Positions 33,404 through 43,410 of a stretch of 64,000 nucleotides of DNA are shown here, one piece after another. Every line of letters begins with the position of its first letter. The stretch's first letter is position 1. Position numbers and translations under genes: made by a program. Below the pieces are notes generated by a model. That model did not search any database. It was not told the origin of the DNA and saw only the letters and a program-made list of their open reading frames with translations. The DNA is from JAGVSR01 sp963825555 (GTDB lineage: Bacteria > Pseudomonadota > Alphaproteobacteria > Rhizobiales > Hyphomicrobiaceae). The stretch lies in contig CAWGTZ010000021.1 in assembly GCA_963825555.1 (NCBI GenBank), forward strand, positions 31,124 through 95,123, written 5' to 3'.

Positions 33404-36400
33404 ATGTCGACAGAACAAACGGGATTTTCGGATCTCTATGAGGGGGCAGAGCCGGTTGATGCGGCCGTTCCATCGGAGCTGCGAGCTCTTCTGACGACCA
33501 TCTCTCATCAGATCGATGAAGCGGATCAGCGCCACACCGGCCTGCTGCAGGAGATGCGCGATCGGCTCGTCACATTGAGCCGCAACGCAGAGCACGTGCG
33601 CGCGACCGTGCCGGAGCATGCGGAAACTGCCTATGCCCGCATCGAAGACAGCCTGAACCACCTGGCTCAGCGTTTGGACACCATGGATCATATTGAGCAA
33701 GAAACCCTTGGGTCGCGGTCATTGGACCAAACGGCGCCTGCCGCTCTCAAGTCTGCTGCTGTGGCCAAGCCAAATCCGGAATTCGCCCCCGTTGAGCGGC
33801 CGCAAGCTGGGGGCAACTCCAGCGGCATCGATCCCTTCGATCTAGTTGGCGAACCGGGCGAGGACGAGGGCGAACCCGCGTGGGACCAGGTAGACGCCGA
33901 GGCCCTGACGCGCATCTATGAAGAAAGCGATGCCGCGCTGATCCGGACGTCGCCGCGCTCTGAGCAGGAAACCACACCCGAACCCACCATGCAGCCAGAG
34001 GTGGCGGGCGAGCCGTTGCCCGCGTTTCATGCCCTGCATGAGCCTGTAGAGCCGCGCTTTGGCGACTTTGACCGCGAGTGGCTCGACCAGCGCCTTTCAG
34101 AGATTGCCGCCCGCATCGAACAGTCGATGGCGGATCTGATGCCGAATCATTCCATCGAAAATCTCGGCAGCCGCTTCGACGCGTTCGAGGAGCGGATGGG
34201 TTCGGTGCTCTGCGATGTCGCCAGCCGCAGCGACGTGGAGAGCCTCCGGATGCTGGAAGCTCAGATCAACGATCTGGCTACGCACGTCGAACAGGCCGAG
34301 CGCCAGCTGGGCCGCCTGGATTCGATCGAGCAGCAGCTGCAGGCCGTGGTCGAGCATCTTTCTGAGGCACCTGCCGGGCTGTCCGGCGAAACGGTCGCGC
34401 ACCCTGAGCCTGACTTCCAGTCCCTCGCAAGCATCGCTGCCGAGCACGTTGCGGAGCGTTTCGCGGGGAACGGTGCAGGCGCCAGTCACGACCTCCGGTT
34501 CGAGGAGATCAACGGGCTGCTGCGCAACCTGATGGAGGACCGGCGGCAGAACGACGAGCAGACCTACACCATGCTCGATACCGTGCAGCAGGCCATGATC
34601 CGGCTGCTCGACCGCATCGACGCGCTCGAGCTTTCCCAGGCGCGCAGCCACAACGAATTCGGCGCACCCTCACATCGGCACAAAGAGCTGGCGACGGAAC
34701 AGGCAAGCCAATCGGTTGCCGAGCCGGAGTCCCGGAGCACTCGCTCGGCCCAAGGATCTGACGCAAGGTCTGACCTGGGAAATGACAGTATGGTCTTCTC
34801 AGAGGCGCTCCAGGGCCCTGACCCGGTATCCCATATGCCGCAGCCGGATCCCGATCTTGCGCTTGGCGCATCGCCCTTGGACAAACTGCGGCAGGACTTC
34901 ATCGCCGACGCGCAGCGCGCCAAGATGCGCGCCGCTGCCACCTCCCCGGAGGCCGCCCCGGAAACGGAGGCCGCAGCGACGATTCCGCCGCGGCTGCAAA
35001 CGGCAGCGCGTGGTTTGCCTCGTGCAAAGATGCCCGCTCCCGAGGCTGCTGCTGCGGATCTCGCAGGCATCGGCTCGCGCAAGCAACGCCTGACTGCGCT
35101 GGCGCTCTGTCTCGTGATTGCCGTGAGTGGCGCTGCGCTCTTCATGAAATCGCGCACGCAAACCACGGAGCCTGCCGCCCCGGCTGCGGTGACGAACGTG
35201 GCGCCAAAGGCGACGGATGACAACAATGTACCCTCTGCGGCCGAGGCGCCTGCCGAGATCGATGGTGCCGCTTTCGAGGCGCCGGCAGACGACGAGGCAT
35301 TTGTTCCCGCGCCGGCTCCGTCCGAGGGGGTGACAGTTCCCCACGCTGGCGGGGCCCCCGCCGCCGACGATGATGTCATGGGCCTTGAGAGCGATGTTCC
35401 CGCCAACGAGGACGTGCTGCAAAACAAGCCGCAAGCCCAGGCCCCTGGAATCGCTGCGGAGGGTATCGTTCTGCAGGCGGCTGGCCGTTACCCCACGGCG
35501 CAGGAACTGGTGCATCTCCAGGACCAGAAGAATGCCGCTGCGCTTTCCTCGCGCCTCGGCTCGAATGCGTCTCTTTTAAGTCCGGCGGATTTGATGCCCG
35601 AAGAGGTTGCCAAGCTGACCGTCAAAACAGGCCCGTCCGCCAACAGCCTGCTTCCATCTGATATGATGGCCGGGCAATCGTCCTATAAGATGGCCTCGTT
35701 GGACGGCCAGAGCGCCCCAATGGCTTCGCCCGCGCTGTCGGCGCACAAGGCCGCCAACTTGAACCTGCCGCCGGCCACGGTCGGTCCCCTTTCGCTGCGC
35801 CTGGCCGCCGCAAATGGCGACCCCTCCGCCGCCTTCGAGGTCGGTGCGCGTCTTGCCGAGGGCAAGGGGACGGATCAGAACTTCAAGGAGGCGGTCACTT
35901 GGTATCAGAGGTCCGCGTCGCAAGGGTTCGCCCAGGCGCAGTACCGGCTCGGCACGCTCTATGAGCGCGGACTGGGCGTGAAAGCCGACGCCGGCCGGGC
36001 CCGCATGTGGTATCAGCGCGCCGCCCAGCAGGGCAACGTCAAGGCCATGCACAATCTGGCGGTGCTCAGCGCAGGCCGTGAGAGCGGTAGTCCGGACTAC
36101 ACGAGCGCGGCGCAGTGGTTCACCAGCGCTGCCGAGCACGGTCTGGCCGATAGCCAGTACAATCTGGCGGTCCTCTACGAAAATGGGTTGGGCGTGGCCA
36201 AGAGCCCTGATCAGGCTTTCATCTGGTATTCGCTGGCTGCCAAGTCGGGTGACAAGGAAGCCATCCGCCGCCGCGATGCGATCGAGGCTCAGCTGACGGT
36301 GGCCAAGCGCGACGAGGCCATGCGCACCGTCGCCGCCTTCCGGGCCAAAAGGACCGCGCCGATCGTCAATGATCCGCGGGTAGCCGGAGAGGACTGGAAG

Positions 36401-36430
36401 AAGCGTGAAGGGGCGGCGGGCAACGGCTGA
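33404..36430 (+). CDS. PodJ-like polar localisation protein (coiled coil, one membrane span, Sel1 repeats)
   Basis: 1008 residues. The cytosolic N-terminal 560 residues are acidic and largely helical or coiled coil (ELRALLTTISHQIDEADQRHTGLLQEMRDRL; VESLRMLEAQINDLATHVEQAERQLGRLDSIEQQLQAVVEHL). One membrane helix lies at about 565-585 (LTALALCLVIAVSGAALFM). The periplasmic part has a disordered Ala/Pro/Asp linker and then about four Sel1 repeats at residues 800-960 (AQAQYRLGTLYERGLGVKAD; ADSQYNLAVLYENGLGVAKS). This order matches PodJ, the Caulobacter polarity organiser, but no C-terminal peptidoglycan-binding domain is visible. In a budding or asymmetrically dividing relative it may mark a cell pole; that is inference. 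Confidence 0.78.
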   Translation: MSTEQTGFSDLYEGAEPVDAAVPSELRALLTTISHQIDEADQRHTGLLQEMRDRLVTLSRNAEHVRATVPEHAETAYARIEDSLNHLAQRLDTMDHIEQETLGSRSLDQTAPAALKSAAVAKPNPEFAPVERPQAGGNSSGIDPFDLVGEPGEDEGEPAWDQVDAEALTRIYEESDAALIRTSPRSEQETTPEPTMQPEVAGEPLPAFHALHEPVEPRFGDFDREWLDQRLSEIAARIEQSMADLMPNHSIENLGSRFDAFEERMGSVLCDVASRSDVESLRMLEAQINDLATHVEQAERQLGRLDSIEQQLQAVVEHLSEAPAGLSGETVAHPEPDFQSLASIAAEHVAERFAGNGAGASHDLRFEEINGLLRNLMEDRRQNDEQTYTMLDTVQQAMIRLLDRIDALELSQARSHNEFGAPSHRHKELATEQASQSVAEPESRSTRSAQGSDARSDLGNDSMVFSEALQGPDPVSHMPQPDPDLALGASPLDKLRQDFIADAQRAKMRAAATSPEAAPETEAAATIPPRLQTAARGLPRAKMPAPEAAAADLAGIGSRKQRLTALALCLVIAVSGAALFMKSRTQTTEPAAPAAVTNVAPKATDDNNVPSAAEAPAEIDGAAFEAPADDEAFVPAPAPSEGVTVPHAGGAPAADDDVMGLESDVPANEDVLQNKPQAQAPGIAAEGIVLQAAGRYPTAQELVHLQDQKNAAALSSRLGSNASLLSPADLMPEEVAKLTVKTGPSANSLLPSDMMAGQSSYKMASLDGQSAPMASPALSAHKAANLNLPPATVGPLSLRLAAANGDPSAAFEVGARLAEGKGTDQNFKEAVTWYQRSASQGFAQAQYRLGTLYERGLGVKADAGRARMWYQRAAQQGNVKAMHNLAVLSAGRESGSPDYTSAAQWFTSAAEHGLADSQYNLAVLYENGLGVAKSPDQAFIWYSLAAKSGDKEAIRRRDAIEAQLTVAKRDEAMRTVAAFRAKRTAPIVNDPRVAGEDWKKREGAAGNG

Positions 36431-36667
36431 GCCCGTGCGGCCCGTCCCCGGGATGCCTTGCTCTTTGGGGACCCAAACGCGGCATTCCGGCCACTCCGTC
36501 GCGATGCCGCACAGGAACTGCGATTGTCCGGGTGGAATGCCGCGGCGCTCTCCACTACGGTCGGTATCGAGCAACGTCTGCATGACCAGCGGCGCCCGCC
36601 TCGGTCCGCCACGAGGCCGGAACGGGGCGCCTCCAGGGTCGTCGATCGGACCGGCTGATACCGCCTG

Positions 36668-37595
36668 ATGAACATCTATCTGCCCATCGCCGAAATGTCC
36701 GAGAGCGTCCTGATGCTGCTCGGCATGGGCGCTGCTGTCGGCTTCATTTCAGGCCTCTTTGGCGTCGGCGGTGGGTTCCTCATTACACCCCTGCTTATGT
36801 TCACCGGGGTACCGGCTCCAGTTGCGGTCGGCACGTCGGCCGCGCAGCTCGTCGCCTCTTCGGTCTCGGGCGCGATTGCCCAATACAAACGCAACAATGT
36901 CGATGTGAAGCTCGGCATGGTGCTGCTGGGCGGAGGGCTTTTGGGCACCGTTATCGGCGTCGAGATCGTACGCATTCTGCGCCAGATGGGGCAGTTCGAC
37001 GTCTTTATCGCACTTTGCTATGTGCTCTTCCTCGGCGTGATCGGCACCCTGATGCTGATTGAGAGCGTGAGAACCATCCTCAAGTCGCGCGAGGGTGGAT
37101 CGGGTTCCTCGCGCAGGCCCGGCGAACACAGCTGGGTGCATGGCTTGCCGCTGAAAATGCGCTTCCACCGCTCGAAGCTCTACATCAGCTCCATTCCGCC
37201 GTTCATGATCGGCGCCTTTGTCGGGTTCCTGGCTGCCATCATGGGGGTAGGTGGCGGCTTCGTCATGGTGCCGGCCATGATCTACCTGTTGCGCGTTCCC
37301 ACCAACGTGGTTGTGGGAACCTCGCTTTTCCAGACGGTCTTCGTGGCAGCTGCTGCCACCGTGCTACACGCCGCCGCAATCAGCTCCGTTGATATCGTTC
37401 TTGCCGCTATCCTCATGCTCGGCGGTGTTGTGGGCGCCCAGTTTGGTGCCTCGGCCGGCAGCCAGCTCAAGGGTGAGCAATTGAGGTTTCTTCTCGCAGG
37501 CATCGTGTTGCTCGTCTGCCTGCGAACTCGGGTGGGATCTCGTGGTGGTTCCCGACGATCTCTTCTCGCTCTCACGCTACGTGGTGGCGCCATGA
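36668..37595 (+). pseudogene. TauE/SafE family anion exporter, apparent +1 frameshift near the C-terminus
   Basis: The N-terminal 280 residues are a normal TauE/SafE (DUF81) membrane protein with two repeated halves (GFISGLFGVGGGFLITPLLM and GFLAAIMGVGGGFVMVPAMI). The frame changes near 37517-37533: the expected ending (GWDLVVVPDDLFSLSRYVVAP, stop at 37593-37595) is in the next frame. One extra base in CTGCGAACTCGGG explains it. As written, the reading frame runs on into the following gene and stops at 38005. The stop overlaps the next start as ATGA, the arrangement expected of an intact pair. The family exports sulfite or organosulfonates. The lesion may be a sequencing error. Confidence 0.8.
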
Positions 37596-38597
37596 GACCG
37601 GCGCTACGAACAGGCGGTCGGCGGCGGAGTTTGCGCCACCTTACGTCCATGCTGCTGGCGGTGCTTCTTCTGGCAGATGCGTTGCCGGCCGGTTTCGGTA
37701 TCTTGTCCGGAGAGGCAGACGCCCAGACGGCCACGCGACCCAGTAAGAAGGCAAAAACCGCGGAGCCGAAGACGGAGGAACCAGCCGTTCAGGCCGTCGT
37801 TCCGGAGGCTCTTCCATTACCCGAGCCCAAGCCCCGCCCTGAGGAGAAGCCAGAACTCCGCGCCGGCTACTCAGGTCGAACGTGTCGAGGCCGATGTCTC
37901 AACCCGCACGATTGCAATCACCTCGGGCTATTCGGGTGCCGAGGTCATCGTCTTTGGTGCCATCGAGAACAGCCGGCAGCCAAGTGCGGAATCGGGCTTC
38001 TATGATGTCGTAGTCGTGGTGGAAGGCGAGCCGGCACCACTGACGGTGCGCAAGAAAAGCCGGGTGGCGGGTCTATGGGTGAACACGAAGTCCTTCTCGT
38101 TCAATGCGGTGCCGAGCTACTATGCGGTGGTCTCCACGCGTCCGATCGAGGACTTCGCCGATGCACCTACGACGGATGAACTGGGGATTGGGATCGATGC
38201 CGTACGCATGGCGGCAGCGGCGGATTCAGCCGTGCGCGTCACGAGCGAGGAGCTGCTGGAATACAAGTCCGCCGTCGCGCGCCTGAAGGAATCCCAGGGG
38301 TTGTTCAAGAGGGATGACTACGGCGTCGTTTTCACCGGCCGCAGTCTTTTCCGCTCAAAGATCGAGCTGCCGGCGACGGTGCCGGTCGGGCCGCTGACGG
38401 CAAGTGTCTACCTATTTCACGATGGCAAGCTCTTGAGCCGCTATCAGGCGCGCGTGACTTTGGAACGTGAGGGTATCGAGCGGTGGCTTTATGCCTTTGC
38501 CTTCGACCGGCCCCTGCTTTACGGCATCTTGGCGGTTCTGTTGGCGGTCATCACGGGTCTCGTCGCGTCGGCTCTGTTCCACCGCCGCTCGTCGTGA
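37592..38597 (+). pseudogene. TIGR02186-family membrane protein, apparent +1 frameshift
   Basis: It starts with the ATG at 37592, which overlaps the TauE/SafE stop. The N-terminus is a signal peptide (HLTSMLLAVLLLADALPAGFGI) and a Lys/Pro/Glu linker in one frame. After about 37850-37860 the conserved part continues in the next frame (QVERVEADVSTRTIAITSGYSGAEVIVFGAI), ending with a C-terminal membrane helix (GILAVLLAVITGLVASALF) at 38597. One extra base in CCAGAACTCC explains it. TIGR02186 proteins are usually encoded right after a TauE/SafE gene and presumably act with it; their function is unknown. The second lesion within 330 bp is suspicious for sequence error. Confidence 0.78.
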
Positions 38598-38603
38598 CGT
38601 CGC

Positions 38604-39332
38604 TCAGTCCGGCTTCAGAAGCCGCGGGGCGACGGGGTAGAGCCCTTCCTGTCCCAGGATCCAGACGGACATGCCGTCGTTACCGAAAAGCGGTTCGAAC
38701 GCTTCGTCTAGAATGTTGAGACCACCGGCGTATGTCCCGAATGCCGGCATCACGAGACGCAGCCCGTTGGAGACGAAGCAGGGCCGGCGGAAACTGTGAC
38801 CATGCAGGGAGAGGCGGGCTGCCGGATGCAGGTGCCCGGCGATTTCGTGGGTGACCCGGCCAGATGCCGGCATGTGCCGGAAAGTAAGCCCCTCGGCCGT
38901 GATTTCGTCGCGCACATGCCCCCCGAGGACCGTTGAAATGCGGGGATCATGGTTGCCCGTGATCCAGATCCATTCCCGATCTTCTTGCAGGATGCGCAGG
39001 GTTTCCAGATCTTCCGCCGAGATTCGCGAGGCCGCGTCCTCGTCATGCAGATTGTCACCGAGTGCGATGACGGTGGCGGCACCGAAACGATCGATCGCCT
39101 CGGCGAGACGGTTCAAGGTTTCGCGCGTGTCATAGGGCGGCAACATGATGCCCTTGCGCGCAAACGAAGAGCCTTTCTCCAAGTGCAGGTCGGCGACGAT
39201 CAGCGCATCTTCAGCCGGCCAGTATAGCGCACCCGAAAAATCGGCGCGGAACGCTTTTCCGCAGATTGAAACCGGTTGGTCGTTGAACTCACCGGCGTCG
39301 AGCCGTTCGGGTTTCAGGGCTAGGTTTGCCAT
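38604..39332 (-). CDS. pdeM: ligase-associated metallophosphoesterase PdeM
   Basis: 242 residues with all calcineurin-like phosphoesterase motifs: VADLHLEKG, ALGDNLHDED, ITGNHDP, AGHLHP and SLHGHSFRRPC. The protein belongs to the branch encoded with Lhr-type helicases and ATP-dependent DNA ligases (ligase-associated DNA damage response), which cleaves phosphodiester bonds in a metal-dependent way. It overlaps the end of the lhr gene by 44 bp, so the two are co-translated. The ligase and exonuclease usually found with the pair are not in the window. Confidence 0.88.
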   Translation of the reverse strand: MANLALKPERLDAGEFNDQPVSICGKAFRADFSGALYWPAEDALIVADLHLEKGSSFARKGIMLPPYDTRETLNRLAEAIDRFGAATVIALGDNLHDEDAASRISAEDLETLRILQEDREWIWITGNHDPRISTVLGGHVRDEITAEGLTFRHMPASGRVTHEIAGHLHPAARLSLHGHSFRRPCFVSNGLRLVMPAFGTYAGGLNILDEAFEPLFGNDGMSVWILGQEGLYPVAPRLLKPD

Positions 39333-41937
39333 CGGGTTTTGTCGCTCCGGTCTCGGTTGCGCTTGCCTCCAGGATCAACTCCAGAGCAGCATCGCGCAAA
39401 AGGTCTTCGCGTTGAAGCCGCGCCACCGGCTCCTTGCCGATCTCCAGCAGGATCGGTACCGACAGCGGTGACACGCGATCGAGAGATTGATGCCTGATTC
39501 GGCCCTTGATGCGGCTCAGGAACGCACCGAGACGGCGGATGTCCAACAGACCTGACGCCGCGTCGGCCCAGGCTGCTTCCAGAAGGATGTGCCCTGGCTC
39601 GTGCTTTCTCAAGACGTCGTAGACGAGATCTGTGGACATCGTGACCTGCCGGCCGGATTTCTCGCGCCCGGGATGGCGCCGCTCGATCAGTCCGGCGATG
39701 ACGGCGGCAAGCCGGAACGTGCGCTTCATGAGGCTCAATTCGGCAAGCCAAGCGTCGAGGTCGTCGCCCAGTATGTCTTCTTCCAGTAGGCGGTCGAGTT
39801 CGATCCTTCCATCCGCGATCATGGCAGAGAGATCCGCCGCCGCCCAGACGGAGAGGCCGTAATCGTTCGCGACAAAGCCGAGTGGCCGCGCGCCCCAGCG
39901 GTCGAGACGCCGCGTCAGCAGCATGCCGAGCGTCTGGTGAGCGAGTCGCCCCTCGAAGGGATAGAGCACGAGGTGGTGACGGGTACCCTGGCGGAACGTT
40001 TCGACCAGAACCTCATCGGCCGCCGGGATCAGTGACTTCTCACGCTGAAGGGTGAGCCATTCGGCGACGGGCAATGGCAGATTCGGCCAGGAGGCGGGGT
40101 CTGCAATCATGGCGCGCACGCGCTGGGCGAGATGCGTGGAAAGGGGGAACTTGCCGCCGGCGTAGCTTGGTATCATCGGATCGGTTGCGTTTGACCGCGA
40201 GCAATACGCTTCCGTCTCCTGTAAGCCCTCGAAACGAAGCACCTCTCCAGCGAAGACGAAGGTATCGCCGGGGGCCAATTGCTCGACGAAGTACTCGTCG
40301 ACCTCGCCGAGAACGCGGCCGCCAGCGAATATGCCCGGCTGCCCTGCTACCCGCGGACCCCGATCCTTACCGCGCGCGCGCGTCAGACGGATCTTGATCA
40401 TCGGGCTGTCAACGATCGTTCCGGCGTTCAGCCTGTACTGGTGGGCAATCCGCGGATGAGCAAGACGCAGGCGTCGGTCCTCCGTCGGCTTCAAGCGTGC
40501 AAAGCGCTCGTAGGCCTTGAGCGCGTATCCCCCCGTCGCCACGAAATCCACAATGCGGTCGAATGTGCGCCGGTCGAGCGCCCCGTAGGGCAGCGCCGAG
40601 CGCACCTCCTCAAATAGAGCATCCGGATGGAAGGGCGCGGCACAGGCCATCCCCAACACATGCTGGGCGAGTACATCAAGCGCGCCTGTGCGCTCCACGA
40701 TTGCGTCCTGCTCGCCGGCGGAGGCGGCTTCCAGCGCAGCCCGGCATTCGAGGACCTCGAAGCGATTGGCGGGAACGAGGAGAGCTTCGGAGGGCTCGTC
40801 CAGCCGGTGATTGGCGCGGCCGACGCGCTGAATGAGGCGGCTTGCACCTTTCGGTGCGCCGACGTTGATGACGAGATCAACATCGCCCCAATCGATGCCA
40901 AGATCGAGCGTGGATGTTGCGACGACGGCCTTCAGCGTGCCGGCCGCCATGGCCGCCTCCACCTTGCGCCGCTGTTCTGCCGAGAGCGAGCCGTGATGCA
41001 GCGCAATTGGAAGAGCCGCCTCGTTGATCCGCCAGAGTTCCTGGAAGATGAGTTCGGCCTGCATGCGCGTGTTGACGAAGACCAGAGTGAGGCGACGACG
41101 GCCAATTGCTTCGTAGATCGCCTCCATCGCGTAGCGCGCAGAGTGACCACCCCAGGGGACCGGATCTTCGAGTTCCAAAATATGGATGCGGGGTTGTGCT
41201 CCCGGGGGGGCCGTGACGAGGTCTGCCAAGTCTGTTCGCACACCGGGCTCTGTCTGGCTCGAGAGATAGGCCCTGAGCTCCGCCGGCCGCGCGACCGTGG
41301 CCGAGAGCCCGATCGAGATCAACCCGGGGCTTAGCTGCCGCAGTCGCGCGAGATCGAGGGCCAGCAGATCGCCGCGCTTGGAGGCGGAGAGCGTGTGCAG
41401 TTCGTCCAGTATGACGGTATCAAGTGCGCCGAACAGGTGCGTCGCATCCTCGTGGCTCAGTAGCAGTGCCAGCTGTTCGGGCGTCGTCATGAGGATGTCC
41501 GGCGGTGCGGTGCGCTGGCGCTGGCGTTTGGCGGCGGATGTATCTCCGGAACGGGTTTCGCATCGGATAGGCAGACCCATGTCGGAAATGGGCGTTGTCA
41601 GGTTACGAGCGACGTCGACGGCGAGCGCTTTCAATGGCGAGATATAGAGCGTGTGCAGGCGGCGGGCAGGGTCTTTCGCGCCCCGCTTTCGGGCGTTAAG
41701 TGCGAGCAGGCTGGGCAGGAAGCCGGAAAGCGTCTTTCCGGCGCCGGTGGGGGCGATGAGGAGGGTGGAGCGGCGTTGAACCGCTTTCTCGATGAGGGCC
41801 AGCTGGTGGGCGCGTGGCTGCCAGCCTCGTGAACTGAACCACGACGAGAAGGGCTCCGGCAGCGCGTTTGCCCCAGTGCTGTCCGTCCGGTCGTTCCGGC
41901 GGCGCCGTTTCTGGGTTCTCTTCGATTGTGTCAACAT
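39289..41937 (-). CDS. lhr: ligase-associated DEXH-box helicase (Lhr family)
   Basis: 882 residues of superfamily 2. Walker A is APTGAGKT (about residue 62), the DEAH-type box is VILDELHTL, motif III is GLSATVA, and the second RecA domain carries ATSTLDLGIDWGDVDLVINVGAPKGASRLIQRVGRANHR. The C-terminal half has the Lhr winged-helix and beta-barrel core. Mycobacterial and bacterial Lhr unwind RNA:DNA or damaged DNA. It is the upstream partner of pdeM. The standard reading of this pair is DNA repair. Confidence 0.9.
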   Translation of the reverse strand: MLTQSKRTQKRRRRNDRTDSTGANALPEPFSSWFSSRGWQPRAHQLALIEKAVQRRSTLLIAPTGAGKTLSGFLPSLLALNARKRGAKDPARRLHTLYISPLKALAVDVARNLTTPISDMGLPIRCETRSGDTSAAKRQRQRTAPPDILMTTPEQLALLLSHEDATHLFGALDTVILDELHTLSASKRGDLLALDLARLRQLSPGLISIGLSATVARPAELRAYLSSQTEPGVRTDLADLVTAPPGAQPRIHILELEDPVPWGGHSARYAMEAIYEAIGRRRLTLVFVNTRMQAELIFQELWRINEAALPIALHHGSLSAEQRRKVEAAMAAGTLKAVVATSTLDLGIDWGDVDLVINVGAPKGASRLIQRVGRANHRLDEPSEALLVPANRFEVLECRAALEAASAGEQDAIVERTGALDVLAQHVLGMACAAPFHPDALFEEVRSALPYGALDRRTFDRIVDFVATGGYALKAYERFARLKPTEDRRLRLAHPRIAHQYRLNAGTIVDSPMIKIRLTRARGKDRGPRVAGQPGIFAGGRVLGEVDEYFVEQLAPGDTFVFAGEVLRFEGLQETEAYCSRSNATDPMIPSYAGGKFPLSTHLAQRVRAMIADPASWPNLPLPVAEWLTLQREKSLIPAADEVLVETFRQGTRHHLVLYPFEGRLAHQTLGMLLTRRLDRWGARPLGFVANDYGLSVWAAADLSAMIADGRIELDRLLEEDILGDDLDAWLAELSLMKRTFRLAAVIAGLIERRHPGREKSGRQVTMSTDLVYDVLRKHEPGHILLEAAWADAASGLLDIRRLGAFLSRIKGRIRHQSLDRVSPLSVPILLEIGKEPVARLQREDLLRDAALELILEASATETGATKPDGKPSPETRTARRR

Positions 41938-42029
41938 CGTTTCGGCATACGGCTCAGCGACATGGATGGGTCGCTCTCCTGTGGGGCGTCATGCTAAGAG
42001 GCCCCAAACGGATGGGAGGATAGGGGACG

Positions 42030-42302
42030 ATGGACCGGAATGCGATCTTCGGCGGTAGCCCACTGGGCGTGGTGGTGCGCCTTGCGTTGATTTCGCTTGT
42101 CGTCGGGGTGGTGCTGGATACGCTCGGCATCAATCTGCGGAACTTCTTCGACCGCATCAATGATTTGCTGCGGACGATCTATGACCTGGGCTTTGGTGCC
42201 ATCGACTGGCTGCTGCAGTATCTGTTACTCGGCGCAATCGTTGTCGTGCCGATCTGGCTGATCGCCCGGGTGGTGGCCATCCTCCGCCGTGGCGCCGATT
42301 AA
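42030..42302 (+). CDS. DUF6460 small membrane protein
   Basis: 90 residues with a GGGGACG site before the ATG. Two hydrophobic helices (VVVRLALISLVVGVVLDTLGI and YLLLGAIVVVPIWLIARVVAIL) flank the conserved INLRNFFDRINDLLRTIYDLGFGAIDWLLQYLLLGA segment, which is the DUF6460 signature in Hyphomicrobiales. The function is unknown. It is divergent from lhr and convergent with pyrD. Confidence 0.75.
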   Translation: MDRNAIFGGSPLGVVVRLALISLVVGVVLDTLGINLRNFFDRINDLLRTIYDLGFGAIDWLLQYLLLGAIVVVPIWLIARVVAILRRGAD

Positions 42303-42312
42303 GCGCCCCTCT

Positions 42313-43410
42313 TTATACGTGAGCCTCAAGCGGCTTTGCGGCCCACTCCGCGGCACGCCGTCCAGTGAGTTCTGAAAGGCGCCCCAATCCATTTTGCCGG
42401 ACTGCCTCCGACAAGCGCGCCTTGATCGCTGTGATCAGCCCCGGTCCCTCGTAGATGAGGCCGGTGTAGAGCTGCAGGAGAGAGGCACCAGCTTCGATCT
42501 TGGCGAGAGCACTCTCCGGGCTGTCGATCCCGCCGATGCCGATGAGCGGTACGGCGCCCGACGTCGCCTGATGCACCTTGGCCAGCATGACCGTAGCCCT
42601 GTGGAAGAGGGGGCGTCCGGAGAGCCCGCCGGCTTCTTCGCGCTGGCTGTCCTTCAGTCCGGGGCGAGCCAGCGTTGTGTTGGACACGGCAATCGCATCC
42701 ACCGCGTGGGCGATGAGTCGCTCGGTGATCGGTGCGATATCTGCCTCTGCGATATCAGGCGAGATCTTGACGATAATTGGCCGCTTGGCCTGCCCCGCCG
42801 AAACCCTGGCGGCTCTCGCTGCCATCACGCGACCCAGCAGCTCGTCGAGCGCTGCAGGTGCCTGCAAGTCTCGCAGGCCCGGTGTGTTGGGCGAGGAAAT
42901 GTTGACCGTGAACATAGAGGCCACATCGTAGAAGGTCTCGATGCCGCTTACGTAATCACCCGGACGATCTGCCGAATCTTTGTTCGCCCCCACGTTCACG
43001 CAGACGATGCCGTGCGGCTGGCGTGTCTGTAACCGAACAAGAGCCGCCGCGTGGCCACCGTTGTTGAAACCCAGACGATTGATCAGAGCGCGATCATCGA
43101 CGAGGCGGAAGACGCGCGGCCGTGGATTGCCCGACTGCGGCAGGGGTGTCAGTGTACCGACTTCTGCAAAACCGCAACCGAGCCCTAGGACGGCGTCCGG
43201 GACGCGGGCGTCCTTGTCGTAACCTGCGGCGATGCCGATCGGATTGGGAAAATGGAGCCCGAAAAGGTCTTGGCCAATCTCGGGCGGGTCAGTGGATATG
43301 TCCCGCGGATAGAGGCCCCTTTCCAGCATGCGCAGGGAAAATTCGTGCGCATCCTCGGGTGCCATCGCAAACAGACCTGCGCGCGCAAGACCGTATAATC
43401 CGGATAACAT
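42313..43410 (-). CDS. pyrD: dihydroorotate dehydrogenase (quinone), class 2
   Basis: 365 residues from the ATG at 43410. The N-terminal membrane-associating helix (YGLARAGLFAMAPEDAHEFSLRML) marks class 2. FMN-site motifs are GIAAGYDKDARVPDAVLGLGCGFAEVGTLTP, INRLGFNNGG, VNISSPNTPGLRDLQ (with the Ser base), IVKISPD and LIGIGGIDSPESALAKIEAGASLLQLYTGL. It oxidises dihydroorotate to orotate with quinone in pyrimidine synthesis. The start overlaps the DUF952 stop by one base (TGATG), indicating coupling. Confidence 0.95.
   Translation of the reverse strand: MLSGLYGLARAGLFAMAPEDAHEFSLRMLERGLYPRDISTDPPEIGQDLFGLHFPNPIGIAAGYDKDARVPDAVLGLGCGFAEVGTLTPLPQSGNPRPRVFRLVDDRALINRLGFNNGGHAAALVRLQTRQPHGIVCVNVGANKDSADRPGDYVSGIETFYDVASMFTVNISSPNTPGLRDLQAPAALDELLGRVMAARAARVSAGQAKRPIIVKISPDIAEADIAPITERLIAHAVDAIAVSNTTLARPGLKDSQREEAGGLSGRPLFHRATVMLAKVHQATSGAVPLIGIGGIDSPESALAKIEAGASLLQLYTGLIYEGPGLITAIKARLSEAVRQNGLGRLSELTGRRAAEWAAKPLEAHV

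Noticed and set aside
35576..36583. A 335-codon minus-strand frame opposite the PodJ-like gene
   Set aside because: It is antisense to clear Sel1 repeats and has no family signature.
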